Of a DNA stretch of 54,533 nt, positions 33,601 through 48,600 are shown piece by piece. The position numbers and the translations under genes were made by a program. The notes under the pieces were generated by a model. It made no database searches, was not told the origin of the DNA, and saw nothing but the letters and a program-made list of their open reading frames with translations. The stretch's first letter is position 1, and every line of letters begins with the position of its first letter. The stretch is taken from NCBI GenBank assembly GCA_003693705.1, contig RBZT01000575.1:1-54533 (forward strand), read 5' to 3'. The DNA is from Polymyxa betae (taxonomy: Eukaryota > Endomyxa > Phytomyxea > Plasmodiophorida > Plasmodiophoridae).

Positions 33601-36600
33601 CAAATAGGAGATCCCCAATTTAGATCTGGCCGGAATCTGACAGCTCAGCTGGCTAATAGAACCAGCGGTGCAGTTTGCAGCATTGATTATTTCCGAATGG
33701 TTCTGGAACCGAACCGATGCACCGAAAAAATTGTTGCCCATGACCGTAAACCAATCGCCAGGAAGACCTAAGAAAAGACGTTAGCAGACAGATAGATACC
33801 TCAGCATATTACCGGAGGTGGGCGAAATAGATGAAATGGCAGGAATATCACGAGCAATAAGAACGGATTTTGTCATAACTGTCCAGGTAAACCCGCTATT
33901 GGGAGAGAGCGCCAACGCTACCGGACCGGCAGACATAATTGATGGGGTCCTGCAAACTAACGACGAATTTGTCTGCGTATGGCATTGGTGAGAAATGGCG
34001 ACGATTGAACCTGGCTTACAATATAGGTTGCTGGCACAACCACGTCATTAAAGCGGCATCTTAACGTCGTGGCTTCAACAAACATCTGGCCGATGACAGA
34101 AACCGCAGTGCTGAAAGTCGTTGGAACAACGGAAGGCACAGTCGAATTGAGGCTGAGGTCGTACACCTATCAGAATTTCTTAAGCGGCGAATAATTGAGG
34201 TTGAAATCAAGTCTTACTTCAATCATAATGCCAGAATCGGCAAATTGTTGATCATTATAGGATATCTCGACAGAACAGTTGAGTGACGGAGCCATATAGG
34301 GCAGTGTACCGCATAGAGCGGCGGTCGAAGACAACCAAGTCGCTAACGTGACAGTTCCACCACAGAATCTACAGCGAAGGAACGGATGCGATACGAACCC
34401 GCCACCGGATAAAGTGATGTTGGCTACACCTATTGAAGGCACGATGGAAGGCACAGCACTGTGTATGCTGATTCGAGGAAGATAATTGTATGTTGTAATG
34501 CCAGAAGGAATATCGTCCGCCCCATTTGGTCGTAAACTCAATGTGACAGTCCCAGCTAGCGCAAGTTAGAAACGAAATACATATGATTCGTTGTTATTTT
34601 CATTACCGGATTGAGCCGGAACAGTGCACATCATCTGGGTGTTCGATAAAAAAACGGCGCGTGATGCCTCCTGACCAAACATGCATAAAGCAAACGATGA
34701 GTTTAAAAAATTCGTTCCTGTAAAAGTAATGTTATTTAGCCCAAATTCCGGGCCTGTCAGTGGCGATATTGCAGTAACGACAGGAACATGGTAGAAAAGG
34801 AATCTGCGGGATGTTGCGCTTTTATCGATTCCTGAAATCCAAGAAATATTACGAGCTGAATACGCGAACAATAAATCTTACCGTTATTGCTTATAGACAA
34901 TTGTACAGTCGAAGCACCTCCTGTTGCTGGAGATAAACAAGTCGCGATACTATCTGAGATGAACGTTGCATTTGCCGATAGAGAACCTCCGAAATGGCAA
35001 GCCAACAGGGAAGAATTTTCGAAACCGCTTCCAAAAAGCGTGACAAAGGTAGAACCGGAAATTGGGCCAAGATTTGGATAAACATGATCAAGGCGTAAGC
35101 CAATACCAGCGTTACTTCCTGTTGTAAGATTCGAATGTTGAATAAAACGGAACATCACGGACGATGCAGACCAATCCACACCATCATTATCGGATATTTG
35201 AACTGATACATTCGCCGGCAAGACCATTCTGTCAGCTGAGTTAGTCATTGAAATTACATTGTAGAAAGTTGCTTACAGAGGAGTTCGACAAGCCATAGCA
35301 CTAACAGAGAGACATCGACTTCCAGTGGAGCGCCAGGTGCCGTTGAATAAGCAAGTACACAAGTTAAAGGCTGATTTGAAATTACTTCCTTTGATTGTTA
35401 TCCAAGTACCACCAGCGACAGGGCCTGATAACGGGCTGACAGCGTTGGCAAATAGGCGCGAGCCGCCTGTAAACCGGTCAAAGCAAATTTCAAGGGAAAA
35501 AAATAAAGATACCATAAAGAAAAGAAATAGATCCGGAAAAGGCTTGGCCATTGTTGCTTGCTGAAACTGTGACATAGGTTGCCGGCATTGTTGCGCCAAA
35601 GGTGCCTGTCGCAGCTGGAACAGAACATCCTATTGCCGTGTTATTGATAAAAGTCGCCTTGCTCGTTCCGTTTCCTAATGAAGGATCGTAAGTGTGGGTT
35701 TAAACTAGCTCACTGCAAAAAAAATACCGAATCTGCACATTAGCGTAGAAACGTTAGCGAATCCGGCTCCTCGTAAGATGGCGGCTGTTAAATAACGACC
35801 AAGAGGAGGGTATACAGATAGAGCATTAGCTGAGCTACTTTCAACAGTGATGTTGAGAGGGTTCGAGCAATAATCGAGACCGTTATTGCTGACAGTGAGA
35901 GGGATCACAGAGCCAACACCCGAAAGAGCAGGAGCAAGGCACGTAATAGAAGTGTTATTTAGCCATGTCGGCCGTACGGTAACATTGGTGCCAAATCGGC
36001 ACCGTAGAGTAGGAGAATTGATGAATCCAATTCCGGTTATGTGAATTAATGCAGGCGCGCGTGCTGGCGATGCACTCTTCAGCACGAGATTACGATGGAA
36101 ATCGTAAGGTAATCTAGAAACGCCAAAGCTCTCACCGCCATTCAATGAAATAGTAACCGACGTCTGAGTGTTCGAATTCGGTAACGAAATATCAGGAGTT
36201 AAACAGGACACGAGACGATTCGATAAAATCGTGCCATTTGTTAGCCAAACTTGCCCTTGAGGTCCAGTAAATTGACACTTAGGAATTATTGAAGCGGATG
36301 CTGGTATCATCTGGCTAATTGTGATGTTCAACTTAGTTCCTCCAGATGCGGGTCCCAAAAGAGGCGATAACGTCATTAACGTATCGTCATATGTGATGAA
36401 CGACGGGCTTGGAGCATGAAAAACGATGTTTTGATCAAACCGCAAATGAACAGTGACAGCCACAGAAGTTGCATAATCAGCCGAAAAGGAGCATAATACA
36501 GTCGTGTTGTCCAGAACAGCAGCGCGATAAACAGGGGCTGCAACTTCAGGAGTAAATTCACACCATAAAGGCAGCTTTGAATTGAAGCTGGCTCCATGTA

Positions 36601-39600
36601 ATGTTACAGTGACATTGCTGCGTACAGGTAAAGCAGCAGGTGCCGCAGTAACAATGCTCGGGTCGGGAAGAACAGACAAAGTCAGATTGGTGGAAATCCA
36701 CTTAGAGGCAGTTGGAGTGAATTTAAGCGAAACATTGTACATTCCTGGGGGGATGTCAGTGGGAACTAGGCAAGATATCGTATCGGAAGTGAGTAATGTA
36801 GAGATGGTGGATGAGGTCGAGCCAAGACGACATTCTACATATCCTGTCTCAGGGAAGTCAGAGCCGATGACGGAATAAGCTGCCTTGGATACAACGGTAA
36901 CAGTTGGAACCAAACTTTGATATTGCGCTTTTGACGGCACAAATGAGAATAAAGCTAAGGAACGCTCGGATTCTAGTAAAGCGATTGATGGATTCAGTAC
37001 AGTAACATTGACATTGGGAGCGTCAACTTTCGGTACGATGCATATAGCGATTGTATCGCTGACGATTCGAGCGCTACTGAAAACGTCACCAAAACGGCAG
37101 AGTGACGTTTGGTTAGATACGATCGTGTCTCGGAAGCCGACTCCGGTGATATTGACAGAATCACCAGCATATCCCATAGACGGGTTCAACGATGAGATTA
37201 TCACCGGGCTTAGATATCGGAATACAACAACTTCATTGGGATCACCAATATCAATCGTTACATTCACAGCACCCACATCAATAAAGGGCGGTGTGATGCA
37301 AGACGCTTGGTTCGCAGATATAACATTAGCTGAAACGACTTTCGTAGCATTGAATATACACGACATTGGTTTTTTGAATCCGACGCCTGAGAGTGAGATG
37401 ATTTCTTGGCCAATACGCTGTCCATATATAGGAGCAATGGCTAGCAAACGGGGCAATAATGAAAAATTATAAGTCAATCTTCCATTATATGAAACAAGCC
37501 AGAGAGGCGATGTGATCTGTAACGTTACGGGTCCTGGTAATTGTGCCATTGGAGCAATGCATACGAGTTCAGTCGATGTTCGAATTGTAGCGAAGGTCGG
37601 CTCCTGAGTGCCAAACACACAAGAAAGCATGGCGCCAAGAGCCGTAAAACCAGCACCAGAAACAGTAACAGCTTGTCCTCCAGTTATAGGGCCTTCGGTC
37701 GGCGTTAACGATGATATTCGAATCGGATTTGCACATTGCAATGACGCATTGCCAGTCCCAGGGACAGTTGTAATCCCGCCATCGACTGATAGGCTCAAAT
37801 TGCCACATGTAGTAGCAAAGCAGATCACGGATTGTTTAGAAATAACGACCGCCTGTGACCAATCAGATTGACCGAATTTGCAATGCAAGGGATCTCGGAA
37901 TGAATCGCCACTGAGTGTGATAGGACCAGAACCATTCCCGAACATAGGAGAACTGGAATAAATAACCGGCAATGGCAGAATTTCAAAGGACAGTTGGGAC
38001 CAGAAATATTGAACTCCGTTCAGGGTGACAGAAACTGGTTGCAGCAAGGCAACATTGTTTTGCGGTGAATAGAATGATTGCCCAAGAGGCACCCAGCAAC
38101 GGATTGCCGTTTCGTTAATAAAAACAGCAAACGAAGTTACATTACCGAATGCACAAGCCAAGCTTGAAACATTCGTGAAGCCAATCCCGTATATCTCTAT
38201 CATCTGTGATCCCACCCCAGAATATGTGCTGAGCGCTTTCAGAGTGATGCTAGGAAGCATTGGCAAAGTGGTTTCAGCGCAAGCATCATCATTGCAAACA
38301 GCGAGAAAACTGGGATTGCTGTAAGGAGCAGAGGATGGAGTGGGAACATTGCATACAATCATGTTTGATTGTGCGGTGCGAACCAAACCAAGAACAACCG
38401 CACCCAGTCGGATCTGAGATTGAGTAGTGAATCCACTGCCGATAATGGTAATGACACCGGCTCGATCAGTATGAAGGAAATCAGGAATGATACGGTCAAC
38501 TGCCAGCGTTGAGTTGTTTGAAGCCAGCAGCAACGGAGATGACGACAGTGTTCTCGGGGTAAAAGCAACATGAAGCGTTGAAATGTCGACACCATTTGCA
38601 GTAAGCGTGACATTGACTGGTCCTGAAAAATTTATAACGCTAACTACTGGGGCATAGCACAGCATCGTTGTAGAGTTGAGGATACTCAAAATCGAAACGG
38701 AAGCTGATCCAAATCTAAGAGCACTCAGTTTAGTCAACTCAGTATGGAAACCCGCCCCAGTTATGGTCAGTATCGAGGTGGATTGTTCTGGGTCAGCGAT
38801 TGGAAATATTGAAATTAATCGGGGGCGTTCACCAAGCATGACGTTAGCAGGAACTTCTGAGAACTCGACACCATCGTTGCTAATAGCAACGTTGTAGCGA
38901 CCAGGAGCATCTGGAAGGGAAACCGATATAGTGACAAGTGAATCAGATCGCCATTGAGGTTGCTGTTGTAAGACTTGCTGGTTGAAGCGAATTCGCAACG
39001 TAGATGAATTGCGGAAACCGGAGCCAACAAGTGTCAGTAGGGCAGATGTTTTGGAAGGATATACCAAACTGGGCAGAACAGCTTCAACTTTCGGTGGCGT
39101 GATCAACTCGAAAGGCATCCAGCCTTGCACGCCTCCATCCAAAGTCAAATTATAGCCATGCGCAAAACATTGCAATTGTTGTGAGTTGATCCACACAGCT
39201 GGTGAGCGAAAATGCGAGTTCCAAATGCAGGTTCTGGGCTTGGATAACAGAGTTCCGTGTACACTAACTAATACAGCAGTCCCACGAGCGCCAGACGCAG
39301 GGTCAAGACTTACAATAACTGGAGTAGAAGAAACCAGATATAAAGGCACAGAGGAAGCACTAAGGATGCCGGCAACATTGACAGAGACAGTAGCATTGGG
39401 CTGCTGAGCACTGAATGCAGGAGTGACACATGTAACGGCGGTCGAATTGAGCTGTTCGGTGATCAAGACAGTAAAGTTGTCGAACACACAATAGATGGGC
39501 ATTGCGCTGAATCCGGAACCTGAAACAGTAATCACATCACCTCCAGCAAAGCTCCCGTAGACAGGCTGGATGTTCTGAACTGAAGGCTCTGGAACAACGC

Positions 39601-42600
39601 GAACAGAGCCGGCAACAACCCCACCAATGTAAACGTTTACAGTGCCCAACGAGACATTTAATTGGGATGTGCAGCTTACAATATTTGATGAAATCCGCTT
39701 GACCGGGCTCAGCACAGTTCCGATCTGACACATATCGGTTGACTTAAACTGTGAGCCTGTTACAGTAATAGCCATCCCTTGAATTATTCTCTTAGGATAG
39801 ACTTGCAAAGTGACGTTACGAAGGAATTCGACTGCTAAAGTGAGAACGGATCGTGAATCCGCAGAGATCCCATTCACTGAAGCAGATACGTTGAGAAGCC
39901 GAGTACCGTCGAAGTCATACGGAAATAGCAACAAAGGCACTCGGCAGAGTATCTACAATAAACTCAGATAGCTGTAAACAAATATAAAACGTAGAGATTA
40001 CTGTTGTGGGGTTAATGAACGAATACAATGGGACAGGAGAACTATCAAAATGGCATAGTGTAGAATTTGGAGTGAAGCCACTTCCTGTTATTGTAACAAT
40101 GGCCAGAGGAGAGGCCCGGACAGGCGTGATCGACGATATTAAAGGCCTTGAGATTATATAGATTGTTGGTGTTGCAGCTGTAAATGAAGCATAAGAACCG
40201 TTAAGTCGCACCGACAAATTCCAGATTTGCCCGGCAATCAATGAAGGTAGATTGCAAGTGAACGAATGTCCAGATCTAATGTAGAAGTGAGGAGATGTGA
40301 ACGCAGCGTTCGAAATTCCATTTAGAGTAGTCCAAATACAGTCAACGCGCGAATACGCATTTAAAGCAGTATTAATAGTGACGGTGACATTAGATGGTGT
40401 CTCGGCAGGAATTTTCGTGGGCGATATCGACTCGATGATAAAACCTTCTCCGTAGTGAATATAGCCACGTAAGGGATTGCCATAAAGATCCCTTGCATTA
40501 TTATTTCTCGAAACAAAAACAGCAGTGCGAGAGGTTACCGATACGGCAGGAGCATAACATACCACGAAAGTATCGGTGACAGTTACAGCCGGAGCAACGT
40601 TGCCGCTAGATAAGAAATGGACAAAGGAGACGTCGATGAATCCAGAACCATGAATTGTAATAGGGACACTGGCTCCAAGTGGTAGAGAAGCTGAAGGCAA
40701 AATATAATCAATGTGCACAGGCGCATCGACGACGAACACATTGCCATCATCACTTCCATCAATTTCTACAACGTATTTTCCTGGTTTCATTACAGAGGGT
40801 ACTTGACATCGTGCGGAAGATGAAGAAAGGGCTGAGAGAGTCGAAGACGATATCACAACACCTTTTGAACGGAGAAAACGACACTGAGATCCACTTGCAG
40901 CATTAGGTCCAAACAAAGTCAGCACAGTCGATGGTGAGCCACGAGTAGGTAAAATACTGTCAATATGAGGAGCAGCAACGTATGTGAACACAAGCGGATT
41001 TCCAATGGCGCTGTTTAAGGAAACAGTGACATTACAGGGTAAAGTTGGACAGTATGGTGGTTTGGGGATGCCGCACAGGATTTTTGTGCTGGAAACGTAG
41101 CTGAGAGGAGCTATCGCTATCTGATTTGTAATATTATTGCCATTCCAGACGCAAGCTGTTATGGTGTCGGACGAGAAACCGGAGCCGAGAACAGTGATAA
41201 TGCGGTTGCCAGTAACGATCGGACCCGATATGGGTGCATATGCAGGGTAAATCGAAGATACAACCGGAGCTGCAACAACTCGGATGTGAGCACGTCCAGT
41301 CACGATGGAGCCTTCTACAACATCGATAATAACATTGCCAACAGATAGTGGTGGTACGACACATGACACACTAAATGAAGAAATCCAACGTGATGAAACC
41401 AAACTAGAGGACCCACCGATACGACACGAACGGCTGTTGCTTGGATAATCACTGACTTTATGAGGGAACAACAGCGTAATCCGATTGAATTGTTTTGAAT
41501 CGGTTATAGTACTAGGATGCGGAGTAATAACAGCCGGTTGTATGGAAGCAGATGTAGATATTGCTTTGGCAGGGGTCTGATACTTGACGATCAGTGCTGG
41601 ACTCGGAATCGTAATGCTGTTTAGCATTACAGTTACTTGCACAGTTGACGTTAGCGATGGTAAAATAGGTGGACAGACACACTCAAGAGTCGTTGTCGAA
41701 ATAGCAACAGAAGTCGAACGTTGGCTTCCATTAAACCAGCATGAAAGATTAGCAGATGGACTAAACCCATTGCCCACCAATGTAAGAGTAGTCAGTGGAG
41801 TGTCAGGATTTACAACATTCGGAAAAATCGACGAAACACGTGGAGCATCAGTTAACGTTACAAGCATACGCGAAAATATCCATTCATTCGAACGTGAACG
41901 GTAAAGCCCAATACGAGCCGGAGCTGGACTGAAAATATAAACGTTAGGGATGTGGCATTGCAACACTTCATCGGTTTGTAAAGTAAAGGAAGTAATAATG
42001 TTGTTAGGCGATCCAACACTGACGGCAACAACGAAGGACAAATAAGATCCGGTAATCGTAAGCAGCTTAGAAACAGGTTCCAACTGTAGCCCATCTATGG
42101 TAGTTCTTTGCACAATATATTCGAATTGGAGAGCATTGTCTACAAACAACTCCCCAAGAGCGACATTGACCCCAATCACAGTGTTATTTTTTAAATCCAA
42201 CAACTGAGGAATCTGGCAAATAACATACCCTTGAGAAGAACATACCTCAGGGTGCACAAACTGTAGAGACTCGGAAGAAACTACACATAGAATGGAGCCG
42301 CAAATGATGTTGCTGGCAGTAAGGTTTACAAATGTTCCAGAAACACCAGAGGACGGAGAAACAGCAGATATAACGGGAAGTGAGACAAGAGTGAGATTCC
42401 AACCCAGCGACAAAGGGACAACATTGTAACCAGCGGACGTCGTCACTGAGAAAGGAACAGATACACTAGAAGTATTGAGCATTGGTGATCCTAGATGTGA
42501 TTGAGAAAGAAGAATGCTAGTGATAATAAACTTACTAAATTGAAGATGGGTGTCATTGACGATATTCACTGGGACCGCAACAGTTTTTCCAGGAGAATGA

Positions 42601-45600
42601 ATGGAGGCATAGGCAGTGGCGATATTCAGAAAGTTACTGCCCTTTATCGTGATTACAGTATTACCATATGTAGAGGAGAATTGCGGATGGTAAGAAGTCG
42701 ATGTCGGTGAAGCGCGGATCGCGACGGATCCCACAGATTCGAACTCCTGGAGTGAGGGATTTCCAGAAAATTCGACTAAGACTTTCCCGAAAGCATAGCT
42801 TGATGCATTGAATAAGCATCCTGGCATTATGCTAGGATGTGACGAGATTGCAGAGGTAAATTCAATACCCGCTATCCTGAATGACCCAAAAGTAGAAACA
42901 TTGCTTTGCAGTCCATTGACCGGATTGAGCACGAGCTTGGAGTCGGTCCAGTTGTCGTAATTAGAAAGCGACGCAGTTGATAGTTGGAATTGATCGTGAA
43001 TGATAAAGAGCACTTTAACCGGATCTGCAAGGATGGGGAAACCGGCGATATTGTCGCAAGCGGTGAAATTAACAACAGTATCATGTAACATATTTGGCAA
43101 TGTGCAAATTATAATGCTGCTTGACTGCACTGTAAAATTTACATTTAAGATCTCATTGAAATGTCGCGCCTGAATAGCAGTTGTGGACGAAAACCTAAGA
43201 TATGTAAGAAAATTTGGTCATGCTTGACTAACGACGTACCTGCTACCAGATAATGTAACTACAGCTGGGCGACCTTGAGCAAAATTGACCACGGAAGGAT
43301 TGACACTCAGAATTAATGGAGGTGGGATGATATTGAGAACTGATTGTGACGTAGCTTCTGACCAATCAGAGGCATTGTTTGTGCTGATTTGGATGGTAAC
43401 ATTATTTACAGACAATGAAAACTCAGGAAGTATGCAAGAAATCTGCTGATCAGATATATAACCGGAATTCAGCCGAATGCTTCCGGAGCTAGAGCGGCAT
43501 AGAGCATCGGGGTTAAATCCAGACCCAAAGATAGTAATTTCCACTGGGCATCCAGCAAAAGCAGATGATGGCCATACACGAGAAACAGTCGGGTAGTCAA
43601 TGACCTTGACGACATGATCAGAAGGTGTCCAAAATTGTCCCCAATTCAAAGAAATTGCCACAGAGGTCGTTTTTGAGGAGAGGATTGCAGAGGGCGTTAC
43701 ACAGTGGATCGCACCTGGCAATAAACTCGTAGCAGGCACAACGACATCACCGAGTTTACAGGAAGCGGAATAAACAGAATGGTCAGCTAGATAACCATGC
43801 TTGAAGCCCGATCCTGTAATTGTGACAATCGTTGTCCCAGGGATAAGCCGATTCGGAGTCACATTGTCAATCAGAGGTGGATCGAAGATCTATAGAGAGT
43901 AAATGTAAATCTTGACATAAGAAATCGTGATGGCCTTACCTCAATAGTCCTATAACTAAATAATGATGACTTCTTATCATAGCCACAGTTGGCTAGAACA
44001 GTCACATTCCATTGGCCTGCATACAAAGGAGACGATCGGCATATCAGCTGTTCTGGAGAAATCAGCAACGAAGGAAATGTTACGGATCCATTGCCTATCA
44101 AGCAGCATGAAGATGAAGAGAAGTTCCGGCCATTAACCGTAATCAAGATATCATATCCGGATGGAGATTGCGTTGGATAAACCGATAGGATCTCAGGAGG
44201 ATTCACAAAACTGAAAGTGCTGGGAGCGGTTTGATTTCTGATTGATATAGGCACATTTGATAATGGCTCCGGTACAGATGGTGATAGACAAGTTATTATA
44301 GTGGACGATAGTAATAACGCTGAAGCGGAAAAATTGCCGAACCAACAACTATCATTTTGGTAAAAACGAGAGCCCTGCAGCGTTAAAGCGGTCCCGCCGG
44401 ATGTCGAGCCAATCAATACAGGCGATACACTCACGATGTCCGGTAGAGTTTCTGTATACTGGAATACAGCCTGGCCAAAAAAGTCCAAACCGTTGAAGGA
44501 CACTGAAATGTAAACACTGATAGCTTGATCTAAATTACTGGGAACAACGCATTGTAGAAATGAAGTTGAAAACATGCTTACAGCAGGCGACAAAAAGGTG
44601 CCGAACCGACATACAGGTGTTGAATACAGAACAAAACCTGACCCTGTAATATTAACCACATCGCCAGCCGCCCCTGAATCTGGAAAGATATTCGTAACCG
44701 TGGGGTAGGATGGCAAATAGTAAAACCCAACGTCATCATTTGAGGACCCTATCTCCAGAGGAACATGTCCACCAGGAGCGCCAGGTGCAGGACATATAGC
44801 CCGAGATGAATTTGGAAAGAAGATAATGTCGGAGTCGACAGAGCCAAAGTGACATTTGTACGAATCGAATCCTGATCCTGAAACGGTCACCAGTGTTCCA
44901 CTGACACCGAAACCAGGGGTGATAGAAGTAACGCTGACCACAGAAGACAGTAGCATCACAGATCCTAATTACGAGTGAGTAAGCTGAATTTACACTTTTC
45001 GGGCAGAATACAGACCAACAGTCAAACTTAATTGCTCGGTTTCCAGATACAGCAGTGAGGCAGATCCGAGTTTTTGCATCGCAAGTTTGCCATCACAGAT
45101 GACATCTGTATCATTAACGAGCGTAGCTGTCTCAACTATATCTGATCCGAAGCGACAGCGCCATGGCTCGCAGCTTGATCGAAAGTTTCCGCCCTTAATG
45201 GTGAAGAATGAAAGCGATTTTGATGGGACAACCGACGATGCAAAAGGAGTTTGACGCTCATAAAGAAGAGGACCTCTCGCAAAATCGACCCCGTTGTTAG
45301 ATACGAATACTGTGCGATTAGCAGACGTAACGCCAGCGAAAGGGCAATATATTGTACCAGAAGATTGCCATGCAGCGGGTTCTGATGAATTGGCACCGAT
45401 GGAGCATCTGAGAATCAGTTAGAAAAACTTATTTCTGTGGTCTAGCAGAATACCGTAAAAAGTCTGTTTGCACAAAACCAGTGCCAACTATAGTAACAAT
45501 ACTCGAACCGAGAGGATGAGAAGCACTTTGAATAACAATGTCATCGTTGGCGGTGAAAATAAGCTGATCGGAGAACGAAACGCCATCGTTGGTAACATCA

Positions 45601-48600
45601 AGTGCATACGGTCCCGAAACTGGGAATTCTGGTACTATGCAAACTGCAACTTTTGATGTGGATACAGATGCACCAGTGACGTTGGAAGTTGAATTCCAAC
45701 GACATTTGAGCTGATTTTCTAGGAAAAGATCCCCATGGATAGTAACGTATGTCCCCCCAGAGACAGAACCAAAATTGGGAAAGATGAATTGAACTGAAGG
45801 GATTGGGCTGTAGCTCAAATACTGGGACGTAGCTGACCAATCGCGGCCACCGTTGTTGCTGATTTCGACTGAAACCATTGCAGTACCAGACATTTCATCA
45901 AATAATGGGGTCGCGCAAAAAGCTTTTCCAATGTAACTGTTATTGACTGTAGGAGAGCTCAAAACCGACGCTGATGTCTGGTAAAATCCTCCATATCTAA
46001 GGGATAAATTGGAATATGCAGGCTCATGACGACGGGTTGCTTACCTGCAAATTAAGCTTGATGAATTGTAGAATTCGTGGCCTGATAACGTGACGACAAC
46101 GCTACCGCCGAAAGATGAGAACGATGGTGCTATCGAAACAATAGCAGGCGATAAATATAAGAAACTGCTATTGGTAGAAGACCAATCGCGGCCATTGTTG
46201 CTTGCACGAATCACAGCAGATCGGTGCGAATAGCTAATCGGTGCTGAACACAGAATTCTGTTCGAAGATATATATGAAGCGGGAACGCTTTGCAGTCCGA
46301 ATTGGCAACTCAGCGTAAACATCGGGCGGAAATTAGAACCAATGACAGTAACAAGGGTCCCGTTAGTACCAACAGAAGGATCTGTTGACGTAATGATGAT
46401 ATCAGGCTCAAATTCAAAGACAGACTCAGACTGAGTGCGCAGAGAAGTTTGTGTAGCTGAAACTTCGACGATATAAACGCCAGGAGAGGAGAGTGCTGGT
46501 GTCACAACATGAAGTTCATTGTTAGAAATAAACTTCGCTTGTAGTGAAGCTCCACCTGATTAAAAGTGGAATCAACGAAACGTATAAAAAACGCTCATGT
46601 AGCTTACCGCTAAAATGGGCAAAGGAGCCCGGCACAAAGTTAGATCCGGAAATTGTAAGCAAGGTTCCGCCAGACTGAGGACCAAATGCTGGCGTTAACA
46701 TCGCGGTGGAGATTGGAACGGATAGTGATATAAAAGTCGGGCTGAAAAAATCGTAATTGTTCGTCGAGACTTCCATATATGTTCCTGGCCCAGATGTATA
46801 GGGTATTGTGCAAAATGCTTTTGTGCTACTGGATACATTCCATGACGAGACCTGGATGGCAAGCTCAGACAAATATAAAGTCTCAATAACCATATTACTG
46901 TGTAAATAGCGCCATTATTTGCAAATTTACACCAAAGGCTTCCAGACAGGAAACTCTTGCCAGTTATGGTAACGGTCTCTCCGCCTAGAATCGTAGGTCC
47001 AGAGGAAACCACGTTGGATATAGAAGGGACATCAATGAAGGTGAACGATGCAGAAGAATTGCTGAATTGAGCTCCGTTGATTGCAACCGAAATACCCACA
47101 TGACCAGTCGAGGGATATGCTGGAGCACGGCAAGCTATGAGGTTGGAATTGATGAAGATCGCATCATAACTATGGGCAGGGGTTCAGTTAACCGCAGTGC
47201 AGCGAGCAGGCATGCATACCTGATGACATCGCCGAATTTGCAAGCAAGTTCGTCTCTTTGCAAGAATCCAGAGCCTGATATTGTGACCATCGTAATGTTG
47301 GCGTAGCCAGATATTGGTGAAGCTATAAGTATTGGAGAGATATCGGGATATACAGAAATGGTTATTCCAAAGTTGGTAAATCGCTGTGCATCATATGATA
47401 GCTCGAAAGAATAAGAGCCTGGAATGGGCAACGCTGGAACAGGACATATTACACTGGAAATCATGATTGAAGATGCCCAAGAGGTATAGCTAGACTGGCC
47501 TAATTTGAATCGACACACAATGCCAGTAACATTGAGAAAGTTGTTTCCATAGGCAGTGATGCTGGCTCCATTTGGTAGAACCCCAAAATATTCTGGCACG
47601 ACAAAATCTATGGTGGGATCGGGGTATAGATAAAACATTTTCGAATTGGACCATTGCTGGCCATTAGAAGTGAACTCAACTGGCAGAGAGGAAGCATTGA
47701 CGGTTGGGGTCAGGCATGAAATTGTGGTGCTGTTCAAATACATTGCAGGCATAATAACAGACTTGTCAAGCCGGCATCGTATTGTGGTAACATTTTTTGC
47801 ACCGTTTACATGCAAGTTGATTTTGGTATTTCCAGACTGAGGGCCGACACCAGGAACTATGGTAAATACCAAAGGATCTTCAGTATATTCGAAAGAGACG
47901 TTGGAATTACTGAAATCAACCCCGTTTGAGCTGATTTCTAATGCAACGACTCCTGGTAAGAGCTTGTCAGGAACTTTGCACCAAACCGTCGTCGAATTCA
48001 CAAAATTATATTCAGCAATTAGATCAAGACCGAAACGACAGCGTGACAAAGGATTCTCCACAAATCCTGTGCCAGAAACAAGCACGAAATAGCCCCCGGT
48101 AACTCCCCCATGATTTGGACTAATGGCAATTACTGCGATATCCGGATTGAAAGTGTAGGTAGAATCGCCTGTGGAAATATCGATCAAGTTTGTTGTTGCG
48201 TACACTGGAACAATGCCGGTCACGTTTCCGACATTATTGGGTATTTGCAGTAGCAATTGAGACGATGTTTTGTAAATTGCACTAATGAACGACCCGGTGC
48301 CAAACTTGAGCCATACCGGGTCTCGAAAATATCGTCCGGTTACAGTTGATATAACACCTCCACCTGACGCCGGCTTAAACGCAGGTGAGATATCGTCGAT
48401 AATAGGGAGATAGACGTAGCTAAAATGTAAATTTGACACAATCATATCGGTCCCGTTATTCACACTGATACCAATAATGACATCATCTTCTGCATTTCCG
48501 CCAGAAGTGAGACACGAGATCGCGGTGTCATTGCGCTGGATGACTGGAGTCCAATCTGAGCCGAAAAGGCAAGAGGAAACGTTAGATAGCGATGTTCCAA

